From assembly GCA_963931865.1 (NCBI GenBank), contig OZ007512.1, positions 4,610,883 to 4,674,882 on the forward strand: a stretch of DNA of 64,000 nt. The letters run 5' to 3'. The stretch comes from Axinella damicornis. Taxonomy: Eukaryota; Porifera; Demospongiae; Axinellida; Axinellidae. The translations under genes were made by a program, and so were the position numbers. Position 1 is the first letter of the stretch. Every line of letters begins with the position of its first letter. Positions 45,374 to 57,900 of the stretch are shown here, in pieces. The notes beneath the pieces were generated by a model. That model saw nothing but the letters and a program-made list of their open reading frames with translations. It had not been told where the DNA came from and did not search any database.

Positions 45374-45973
45374 GAACCATCCCCCCTCCCCAAACCCTAA
45401 ACCCCCAAGGCCGCCCCTGCCTTGCTTGGCACTGGGGCCAAAACGTTCTTGTGTAATGATCTGCTTACGGTTCACCATGTATTAGCGACAAACATTCATT
45501 CCGGAAACTTCAGTCAGACTGACCATGACCTTGCACCATAGATAAAATCACATGCATGCTCAGACCATAAATGGATGATGATGACCTTGCACAAGCCATA
45601 TGAGATTACGAACCACAACACATGTATTTATACTGTACCGGTAAGTACATCCCATGGTCCACAGCATGCATGCCCTATAGCCCTGTATGTTCCTCACAAA
45701 ACAATCATAGTGATTAACCTTGGTATCTGCCCTGTCTTCTTGATCACGATGCACGCGATTAGATCCCTGCTGCATCCCGGCGTGAGACAATCCACTACAG
45801 CTAGCTACTGACGACATGCAAACTGTACACGCGTGCATGTGCTTCACCAAACTCCACCCTATTTCCGATTTCTGATTCCGATGTTGACTCACTGTCTGGA
45901 CCCGGGATCCCGGGGGCGACGTTGCAGATAATTTGTTGGGTGTGTCCACATGCAAAGCTGCGCGATCTTCACT

Positions 45974-48900
45974 ATGGCTGAGAAAGCGACCACAGGTTAG
46001 TGCGAGTCCATATTACCATGAAATATCTGTCTGAACAGACTCAGTTCAACCTAAAGGGAATATACACCCTCAAATTATTTGAGGGTGTATATTAAATGCC
46101 CCACCCCCCACATGCCCCATATTGGTTCCTCCCTAAAAATCCCCCACAGCTAAAATAACCCCCTCAACGAATTATTGCATGCGTACAAAATTACATACAT
46201 GGTATTGCAGTTGGTTAAGTCAGTTCATCCGTTGTCATAACTTGCTCCACCTCACCTTGTCAACGCTGTGTTCACACGTGGTGCACTTGTTCCCACACCA
46301 AACAGGTTGGAAACAAAGCTAGTAGGGCAGAGATGGTACCGGAATGTATGTTGACACAAGATTAGGTGTGACATGTACTCCATCCGTCCCAAGAGCTCCC
46401 TTCGACGGTCATGTTTTCACAGTCTGGGAAGGACAGTGGGACTGGCAATGCAAGCATGAATAGGCATTAATTTAGTAACTATTTTGGCAATAGTTCTGAC
46501 TGATTTGTTCTTAGCCTCGTTCCCAGTCCCACACCCAGCTTTTCGTCGCTCGTTCCCAGTCCCACACCCAGCTTTACGTCGCTTGCGACGAAAAGCTGGG
46601 TGTGGGACTGGGAACGAGGCTAATTTGTTCTAGTATGGACACCAGATTCAATGTGACCAATACCACAACTATGCATGCAAAGCACTATGCACATGAATGA
46701 ATACTGTAACAAAGTTCCAATTATGTTACACTCCTGGTAGGGGAAAAATTGTGCCGCGTAAATAATAAAGAACTCGTTTGAGAGATAGGAGGCACCCCCG
46801 ATTTATGGCACCCCCATGCTAAATGCCCTAGGGAAATTGCAACCCCCAAGCAAAATACGCTGAGGGAATTTGGCACCCCACAGTGCACCCCTTGGGGAAT
46901 TTGGCATCCCGTTACGATACAGCTGAACGTATACCAGCGAATCAAAGCTAGGCATTGCTGAACCTATAGTGACCTTATCATATTTAAAGAAGCTTGCAAT
47001 GTGCTAATAACAGAGGATGGCGGAGATCGAACTTGGAACGGCAGACGGTTCAAATGAGATCAAGGTCTACGATGAAGTACAAGACTATTTAGCCAGCGGA
47101 AGATACCCCGAAACAGCGACAATGGTTGAGAAAGGTGTCATTCGGAAACGAGCAAAAACGTTTCTGCTTGTTGATGGTTATATAATGATGCAGTTTCTTT
47201 TATTTTCAGTGTAATATTATCATTCTTTATTCCATTGTGTAATAAATAGACTTACATACTGAAACAATTAATTTTCCAATAGTAATTTCTAATAAATCAG
47301 TTGATGAAAATTTGCTTGAGGGTGCCAAGTTCAACAATAATTTCTTGCAATCACTAGCCTAATACTACACATCAGTATGTCTACTTGACACCGACGAAAA
47401 ATTTGCATTGCCCGGGGTGCCATATTCCCTAGGGAATATTGCGTGAGGGTGCCATATTCCCTGTTGCATGGGGGGTGCCAAAATCCCTGAGGGGGTACGT
47501 ACCAGTATCCCTAGGGAATTTGGCATGGGGGTGCCAAATTCTCGGGGGTGCCAGATTTCCTATGACACCGTGATCGCTGTCGTTCACTGACGCTCACATG
47601 CCGAAACTCACTGTGCTGGCAAAGTTGTGAGCGCTGTAATAAGTTCTTGTCTTCCCTTTGGACGCCATTGCCGACTCCATCCACCAAAAACGTGGTCCTC
47701 ACGTGACATTCTCTGCAACGTGTAGCTTGCGCGCGACCAGTGCAATTACCGGTTGCATCGCGGCTACCAGGAGTGCGGTTGCCCCTCGTAATGAACATTG
47801 AAAATTGTGAACTGTGTACCTATATAGACCAGTATGTTGGCACCAAAAATGTGTTGCTACACTCTGCATAGATACACAGCTGCAGCACTGGTGTCAGGAA
47901 ATTTCACCGCCAGAGACGTTGCGGCGTCGAAATTTCCTAGCATTTGTGGCCCTCTATTATATCGGAGCATCCATGGAACAACGGTAATTCCTGGGAATTA
48001 TTGTAGCCCCCAGTAAAATTCGTCGCTCACAGTTACATGCAAACAAAAAGGCTTCTATATACATCACTGAGATGCACGTACCAAGGACAATATGACATAC
48101 TGCTAAAATACTAAATTGCTAAAGTGCTATCACGGCTTCATCAGCATTAGGTAAGTGTTTCATCCTCACGGGCGACCTGTCACCAATATATTGTGACACA
48201 GGCACAGCCTATTGTTGTGGCTATGAGAAGGTTTCACGTGAGGTTAAAACTAGGGGCTCTAGCCAATTGATGTTCCAATGCACAATACAGTTACAGCCTT
48301 GTATAAGCTCCTCGTCCCAGGATCTATGCTCTAGGCTGGTACACACACACTGCACTGTGAAACCCTTGGATTGCTACTAGTGAAGTTGCTGTTTAGTATG
48401 TTGCTCTCCCTCACTGGCCCCACTAGTGCTGCAGCTGTCCAGTGGAGTAGTCATGGATACCCAGAGTGGAGTAGAGCATTCACTCAGCATGGTCCAATAT
48501 TCATGTGTTATTCACCTAATCAGGCTACAATGATCACATGCTGAGGTATCATGTTTTGAATAATGGTCACCAACCAAACCATGTTTGAATAATGGTCACC
48601 AAATTATGTTTGAATACCAAATTGTGTTTGAATAATGGTCACCAAATTAACCTTTTGATTTGTGCATGGAGCTCCAATGTCAAACAGCTGAATCCTTACT
48701 ACAGTCAGTTGATTTGTGGAGCTCCAACCTCATCAACTAAATCCTTACTACAGTCAGACTGTGTTGTGGGCGTGGTGGGGAATGTGTCACACAAGAGTCA
48801 GACTGTGTTGTGGGCGTGGTGGGGAATGTGTCACACAAGAGTCAGACTGTGTTGTGGGCGTGGTGGGGAATGTGTCACACAAGAGTCAGACTGTGTTGTA

Positions 48901-51900
48901 GGCGTGGTGGAGAATGTGTCACACAAGAGTCAGACTGTGTTGTGGGCATGGTGGAGAATGTGTCACACAAGAGTCAGACTGTGTTGTGGGTGTGGTGGGG
49001 AATGTGTCACACAAGAGTCAGACTGTGTTGTGGGCGTGGTGGGGAATGTGTCACACAAGAGTCAGACTGTGTTGTGGGCGTGGTGGGGAATGTGTCACAC
49101 AAGAGTCAGACTGTGTTGTGGGTGTGGTGGGGAATGTGTCACACAAGAGTCAGACTGTGTTGTGGGTGTGGTGGGGAATGTGTCACACAAGAGTCAGACT
49201 GTGTTGTGGGTGTGGTGGGGAATGTGTCACACAAGAGTCAGACTGTGTTGTGGGCGTGGTGGGGAATGTGTCACACAAGAGTCAGACTGTGTTGTGGGTG
49301 TGGTGGGGAATGTGTCTGTGAGAATTTTTGTTGTGATATTGACAAGACTTGTATGGAATGATCGTCACTAAATCCTGTAATGCGATTGGGTGACACTCTA
49401 CAGTGTAGCAGGACAAACTGCTGTATGGGAGGTCCTCAGATCCCTTATCTCTTTGTGGAATGGGGTCTGGCTCACGAGACTTAGGAGGTCGGAGATCAAA
49501 TCACTCCTATACCGTGGTATCGCAAAAGGACGCCCAAACTCGAAAGAGCAACCACACCCCACTTTGGCTCAGTTTCCTGTATAGGGTCAAAGTTCACTCA
49601 AATGTGTGCCCACCCTTTTGCTATCATTGTGCCTCGTGTGAGCAGTGAAGACGACGTGGTGAGCAGTGACATTGCCCAGCGATGTAGATGTGCTGGGAGG
49701 GCTCTGACGCACACACACTTTCTGCTTACATGCAACGTACGTAAGCAAATGTGGGCGCTCTTTTGGGGTTGAATGCGTAGAAATCACCCACCCCCTTTTG
49801 GTGAGCATGTAAAGTTCACCGCCCACAGGCATTCTTTCGTGAGAGTACGGTATAATATTATGTTATCTGGAACACAGGAAATATTTGCCACTGTCCTAGA
49901 CTGATAGTAATACCTGCCTCCTCTCCTCTCTGCCAGCTCAGTACACACTGTCATTGGTATGTGCTACAGCACATAATGTGGTTATGTATGAAAGGGTACA
50001 CAGAGGGATTAGTGTGTCGTGTTACAGAACATTAGTTTCATTTCACACTGTTCCCCCTCCCTCTCCACTTCAGTCCCACCCCTCACAGCGGACAATGTCC
50101 TGACTGCTGTACAAGGAATGCACTGGAGGAGACTGGGGGAGGAGCTTCTCCCTGGTGAGATCATTCAAGGAACATTGTACTACCCCAAAGTGGATGAGAT
50201 TCAGCAACAACACCTATCTGATGGTGACCGACTTCGTGCAGTGGTGGAGACGTGGGTGCAGGGAGGCGGGATCCATAAGGAACCATCATGGAGGGGACTC
50301 ATTTGGGCATTAGATTATCTCAATATGACCGGTGTTGCTGACACCATCCGTGATCTTTCTGAACCTGTCCTAGGTAAGTCATGTGACTCCATCAGTGTAT
50401 CCACATTCTTGTACAGTGTATAAGTCCTTCCTGACATGAGATGACATTCCTGCAAGCATGCCCCATATCAACATGTGCACAACCACACATATGGAGATGA
50501 TCGTAAGGATGTACGTACAGTGTACTCCCATTTGGTCTACTCTCGTTTTGTCTACTCCCAGTGTGTCTACTACTATTTTATTGACCTGATGCCAGTACTG
50601 ACAGAAATACCCCCTCATTACATACATATTCAATGCACTTGCTAGTACCAGGAACCCATGATGAGAAGGAATGTCCAACTACGGTTGCTGCACTTTGAAG
50701 GGACATGTTCTGTGGCTATAATGCTAAGTTGGACCCTTCTTCTCGTCCCAGTCATACTTCTCTACAATCCAATTTTTCCAGCCATCAGTTGAGTTGTTGT
50801 GCCATCCTTCTACATAGTTGTTTGTGAGGGTGCCCTCAACTTTGTGATAGCTCTGAATGTTGAGTGGATATCATCTGTTGAGGCATAGACTTCTAATTAG
50901 AGTGATTGGTATGTCTGACACGACTATACTTTGGCATGAATATTTCATACTCAGTATCAAATTTTGGTGAGCTGAATGGAGCACAACTTGCAGTGGCGGA
51001 TCTAGAAATTTTGAAAGGGGGGTTCAGCAGGTTGGTTGGTACATACATAGCGCACCACCTCCGGCGGTGCACAGAGCTGTGAAGCGGCGATCAGTCCGTG
51101 CAAAGCGCGGAAAATTTTTTACCTGTTCTTTTTAGCGATCAGGAAGCGCTCTTGTAGCATCTCTGCGCATTCTGGACACATTCCCAGACGCAAAGAAGAT
51201 TGACTAAGTCTAAGTAACCAATAAGTATCGATGTGTGGGGCTGTTAGCTTCCTTCTTTTCATCGTCGACAGATTACAACATACAGTATTTATACAGACCC
51301 TAACCACACCCTAACCCATATAAAATAGTGTATAGCATATGGATGCTAACGTACTGAAAATATTACTACGACAGTCAATTGAACATTGCGTTATTGCTTT
51401 ATTTTCTAATTGTACGTATAATTATACAGAAACCAAAATAATTGATGTAAAATTAAAATTGTGTAGCAAGCGTAAACCTAGCTAGCTCAAGACTATGTCT
51501 GCCTTCAGGCTTTCAGCCCGCGGACGGTCAAGGTAGGTAAGTTGCCCTTACATTTCAAACATGCACCTTGCTTTTCTACCTTGAGTGTACGGTCTGAGTC
51601 AAATACATTTATTTGTTCTCCTTGAAAGGGGGGTTCCATGGAACCCTCGGAACCCTCTCTGGATCCGCTACTGACTTGAAAGGAATGGGACAAGACGTGT
51701 TGGGACAGTAAAGCTTTCCAAATCCACACTTTGTAAACAACGTCATGCAGGTTGGTGGAGGGCCTCACCAATTCTATACACAAACAAGAGTGTCCAGTAG
51801 AGCACTTACACCGTGCACTGCTTGCAGGGGATCGCCAACGATCGAATTGCATGGACTGTGCACTGTATGAATATCAACATGCATTAAGCCTACCATAATC

Positions 51901-54900
51901 AATATTTAAATTGAGGTGTGGTTTTGTTCAATAATTTGGACAGAGAACGCTTTCAACATTCATCCGGATTTTTCAGCCACTCGAGTGGATCTCTGGTCTA
52001 TGAGTTGACTAAAATAAGCCTTTAAGAATGCATTCGACCACCTCTCAAAATGCAGCTGTTTTGTGTAATAAACAAACAGACAGACTGACAGACATGGCAA
52101 TCAGTTTACCCCTGCTGTGCCTACACACACGGAGTAGCAAGATAGGCATGTGCATGTGTAGTAGTCTAATCCCCAGACTATAGTACATGCATGTAATCTG
52201 GGAAGGAGACCAAGATCAGGTCTAAACTGGTGCAGCCATGAGCATACGGCCCGTACCACTTCCTATGGCCCTGCTGTTAATGCTGTTAATGCACAAGGCA
52301 GTATTTATGTTTGCTGGTTTTGTATGTGTATCCTCCATGTTATATGTGTACTCCTCCGTATACTGAGGCCTGAGGCAGTATCGCAATGGTGGCCACCATT
52401 GCGATACTGCCTCAGGCCTCAGTATACGTACTACGTAAGGTGAAGTTGTAAGGTCATGTTTGTATATATGTTATGGCAGCATGTGTGTAAGTATTTCAAT
52501 GACTATGCTCTAGTGTTTCTGTCACTCCTGAGGTGGTTACCTGCTATATATGGTGATAACAATCCCTTGTACTTTGCAATTTATGTGGTGTAATGGATGC
52601 ACACCAATACTCACTGGCCTACTTGTGTAGTAATAGTATACTCCATGTATGGCTATTGTACCTTTAAGAGTACCATTGTGTCATGAATTCAGGTACTGCC
52701 ACACTTTTATACCATCATATCCACTATAGCCTCGTTCTCAGGCCTACCACGTTTTTTCTGTTCTTTGGTTTCCGTTGACAATAATACACGGATCAGGAAG
52801 GGCAGCGAAAAGCCGCCCTTCCGGATCCGTGTATTATTGTCAACGGAAACGGAAGAACAGGAAAAACGGGGTAGGCCTGGGAACGAGGCTACATATCCAC
52901 CATGGGATCGGTGTGTTTTGCTCATCAGTACCATCAGTGTGTATGTAACCTACAGTGTTTCTATATATACCACATGGGTGACTGTTACCAATTCTCTAAT
53001 GTACACTGCATGTCCAATTCCCTGTAGTACAATCCAACCATGTACTCAAGCTATCCCCAACTCATGTACAACATAGATCACTGCAACTGTGTTCTGTGAG
53101 CCAATTGCCATGTGAATTATGGTCATTCTAGTGCAAATTACTGTATATAGGGATGTATAGTGTACAATCACGTCATCACCTGATCTTGATTGGATGTTAT
53201 CAGATGCTTCCAGGTGTTTCTGCTGACTTAGAATGGAGTGGATTAACTGCTTAATGTTGTTTATTTGCTGTTCTCCTCACTGTCCTCCCCTTCTGTTTGT
53301 GTCTCTCCCTCAGACCCCACCCTCACTGTGGAGAATGTGATGGAGGTGATGGGGGAGGTGGGAGACTGGGAGAGGGTGACCCGAGTACTCTATATCCCAG
53401 ACTCCAAGCTACAGGAAATCAAGCAGCAGTCATCCTCAGAGAAAGAGAAGAGCAGTGCTGTGGGAGGGTACTGGGTCAACACTCACCCAGTACCTTCCTG
53501 GGAGAAGCTGGCTGAAGTACTTTACTACTGGGCAGAGGAGAGAGCAGTAGCAATGGCGAAACGATACTTGCCAAACGGTATGTGCATTTCTTGACTGCCT
53601 GTAATTGGACTTGTGTTGTGAGGTGTGCATACTTATTCTAGTAGAGGGTCTACTCAATGGCTTACTTGTGTATGCAGGCAAGTATACATGTAGCTACCTG
53701 TGGTTGCCATGCAAGAGGCATGATTTACACTTGTAAAATACTCACAGTGGGAAGTAACTGAAGATACAGACGTACAGTACAATCATGTCCCATTACAGTC
53801 AGTTCCCACAGAATTCCCATAATGCATGATTGCTTTGCATCAGCCATTTTGTTTTCCCTGTGTGTGGATTCATCATTATAGTGCTATACTATGGATACTT
53901 GGTTGGACTGTCACCAGTAGAGTTGTGCATTACTGACTGAAGGTGACTACCAAAGAGTAGTGGAAATGTTGCATTTTCCGAGTTAAATTTCTCTACTGGT
54001 ACAATCCGACCAAGTATAGTTTGTTAGCACACCAGTACCATGACCCTCTCCAAGTACATTATTATAGTGCACTGCACTAATACAAGGGACACACTCAATG
54101 CAATAGTGTGTTGTCCAATGAATAAAGTCTCCAATAATTACCACCTGCCACCTGCCCACTTGGTCACTGTAGGTGCATTGTGTTTGCTAGTGTTTGGATT
54201 CTGAACGTGAACCTGACGGATTGACTTTGTTTATAAACAGGAAGACCATGACAGGCCTTTGTTGAATAATTACAACATGTACATTATATCTCCCCCATGT
54301 TGTCTCTCCGCCCAGCTGACCCCACCCTCACCACTGACAACCTCATGGAGGTGGTGAAGGAGGTAGAGGACCACTGGTATAACCTAGGTCACTGGCTTGG
54401 TGTGCCACCCTCTAAGAGGGTGGAGATCAGAAACCTCTACCAGAGTGGTCATCACAGAATGGAGGCTGTGGTAGACTACTATGTCAGACACCACCCCACC
54501 CCCTCCTGGAAGCGTGTAGCTGAAGGTCTACAGGCGATGGACCTCAACAAGCAGGCACAAGTGGTCACTGCCAAATATGCCAAAGGTGCGGATGTGAATC
54601 AAGCAGTTGATGGCCAACTATTGGTACTTGATTTTATATGTCAAAACTAATCTGAGCCATTTTGATCACCACAATAATATGCTGCGCATGCATGAATACC
54701 TTGCCAGGAGTACCAGTTGACGTCTGAGGTAACAACTACCTTCAGCAGTTCCAACATATTCTTCACCTTTCTGTTTAGCGAGCTTCTCTCTTTGTTGATA
54801 GCTGTTCTTAGCCTTGTTCCCCCTCGCCCCTGCCCAGCTTTTCGTTGCTTGTAGTTTGAAAAACGGTGCGGGCCTAGGAACGAGGCTAAGCAGTTCTATT

Positions 54901-57900
54901 CCCAGTATCCCATGATGCATCATAGAACTAAGGGTGTGAATCACTACTATAAACTTGGCTGCACAGGCCAGAGGGCTCCAGCTAATGCCCTGGCCTGCTT
55001 GTAGTAGCCTCGTTCCCATGCAGACCCCGCCCAGCTTTTCGTCACTTGCAGTACGTAAATGAGTTAACGTTTCACGTATTGTTCAACCAACTACACGTTC
55101 AATGCTTGGTGTATATGACAGTTGCCCCTGCTAGCTGCTAGCTTGGTAATTTATTTAGTTTTTCTTGCTGTTCTGAGCCCCAGTTCGCCCACGTCAATTA
55201 AGTCCTTTTCACCACCTTACCTCGATGTCACGCACATGAGGATACATACCAGGCCCTTCATGTTCTTTCGTGCAACCAAAAGCGGCACACCCTCCGTGTT
55301 CTTTTGTGCAACAGAAAGTGGTGCGTGGGCCTGGGAATGATGACTCTGCCTCTCAACCCGGCTCCACCCCACCAGTGTCATTGGTGTCCACTTAGCTCCT
55401 CCCTTAAGCTCTGAAGTAGCAGTTTGCACCTCCAACTAAACATATATACCATAGGTGCTCCGTCGGCAAAATTTTTTCAGATGATGAGAGATTAGAAAAA
55501 TTAATGTGACACATAACTAGTACCCCAGAGAGGTACTCTGTGGGATTGCAGTGAATAATCTGATTGGTGGATTTGCACAGCCATACCTAATTTAATTAAT
55601 GTAAGCTTATTTTGCACTCTGACCCTGGCAGCAATGTGCTTAGCAATGTAATGTCCTTGAGTATAATGTAGTGTTTAACCTACTCACTAAAAACAGCGAA
55701 ACTAACACCTTTTTATTTTAATCTGAAATTCAAGTGGAAACCCATTTGAGATCAAAGCCATACCATGTCATTGTCTACTGTACTTTGTTGCCTGGACCAA
55801 GGACTGTACTGTGACAGGCGCCCATGCACTTGTACACTGATATTCTGACATCAGAAAACCTGAGTAGGACACTGTGATCAAGCCAAACTATACTACTAGA
55901 CCTTCCGTTTGTCACACCTTTGTTACCATGTTACATACACACTCTCTTCCAATGGTTGTATACCTTTTGCAGGTGTGGAAGACCCCACATCATCTACCAA
56001 TCAAGGTCATCCTCCACCACCTCAAGCATCAGAACAGCTCTCACAAGGTGCACTAATTCTCTTCATACTGCACACACTATATGAACTATATATCCTGCCA
56101 AGGAAACATTTCAAAGAGAATTCACCACATTACAAGGCTGCTACTTCACATAAAATTGATCAAAAGTGGGTGGCCCGTAACAAAGCTGGGATGGGAGGAG
56201 GCAAAGCTGGTGTAGGAAAATAGGATAACTTCCATCAGTGTGAGTATCTTCAATGTTTCAGCAGTACACTGTTCCCGAAATTTCTCAGAGAACTACTGTA
56301 CTAGACCAGACGTACTCACTAACTCAATACTTGCAGGAAGCACTGTTTGCAAGGACGGCATGATAGAGCCAACACACCAGCTCTTCAATATATTTCTCAG
56401 ACTTTTCTCCTCTCCATCTCTCACACTCTCACCTCATGATCATCTGCAGGTGAGGAAGAGTCTGCAAATCGCAGTCATCCTGCCAAGTCTTCACCATCAC
56501 AACAGCTCTCACAAGGTGCAGCAATTCTTTATATTTCACACACTGAGACATAACGATATTACAGTGCTAGTGTTGACCTAATATAGTAGTGCTATAAACA
56601 TGCAAGTCACTATGTACCGGGTCGCACACTTTAAGTAGTTCAACTGTGCGAAAATACCAAGTTGTTGAGTCCACATGCTGTTTGGTGTCTTGCAAAGCAA
56701 TAACAATTCACTATTGCACTTGTCAAGTACTTCAACCCGCTGTGAAAGAGACAGGAATCAGCGAAATATTCACAAGAGAAGCCAATGCAGCAATATAGGT
56801 AGGACTGTTAGAGCGACCACTACATGTACAGCATAAATAGGAAGCTTATGCTGTCTTCACTGACCAGCAGAGAGCTCTGTTGGTTGATAATATCCTGTTA
56901 TACCCCCAGTATCACAATTCATGTTGATGTACTGTTCATATGAAAATGGACAATAAACATTGCATAATTAAAAACCAAAATCGCATAATTTATTAATTGC
57001 ATATAATTATATGAAGTAATGTATCTGCTTCTATTATGTTATTGTGCCATGTGTAATGCACCTGCAGCTGCTGCTAGGGACAGACTACTAATCCAGCGAC
57101 ACATTCAACAGCAAGGCAGCCTCAAAATTAACTCGCATAAGATGCTCCTCTGTGGCCTACCCCGTACCGGGAAGACCACTGCAATGCTGCGCCTTTGCAA
57201 TCAGTTACGGTGTCTTGACCCAAGTGATTCTCCAATCCCCAGCACTGGTTTTGAAAAGCCTCAAACAGTTGAACTATACAAGAAGACAGTGAAGCAGTCA
57301 GTGGCGATCACTGGTGTAGGAGATAAAGCAGAATGGAAGTACCAGAATCTGGAGCAACAAGGACAGACTCTGTATAGTCGTATTCTCAAGTCATCCTCCA
57401 ATAACACTCCCTCTACTGTCATGACTTCCCTGTCCGTTGTAGCAAGCAGCAGTGGTGCTGAAGAGCAGTCTTTGCATGCCTCAAGGGAAAGATGTCTTGC
57501 CTTCACAACCACCAGCTGCAATCTATCAGCAACAAGCTGTTCTCACCAGTCTGGTTAAGGCACAAGACTGGAAAGCAGTCAGGGAGAAGCTAAAGGCAAT
57601 TGAAGACGTGACTATCCTCCACATGATGGACTGTGGAGGCCACCCTGAATGCCATGAAATCCTCCCCTTACTCCTAGAAGGACGAGCACTCAGCCTCATC
57701 TTCCTCAACATGACCCATGACCTTGACAAGACATACCATGTTGTGTTTCAAGGGAAGGAGGGTCCTAGCTCGATTGAGTATGAGTCAGTGTTCACACCCA
57801 GGGAGGTCCTGCAGCGCATACTCTGCGGCATCTCGTCACTTCAGTCTGGTGCTCACAAGGAGAAGCCTGTTGCACTGCTTGTTGGGTCATATCTTGACAA

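Noticed and set aside
48592..49371. 259-codon frame over the 44-bp array
   Set aside because: The unit has no stop in any forward frame, so frames cycle; start and end lie in intron sequence.
57261..57521. Minus-strand frames opposite the Roc-COR exon (also 58148-58885, 58937-59212)
   Set aside because: Shadows of the strongly supported plus-strand exon.
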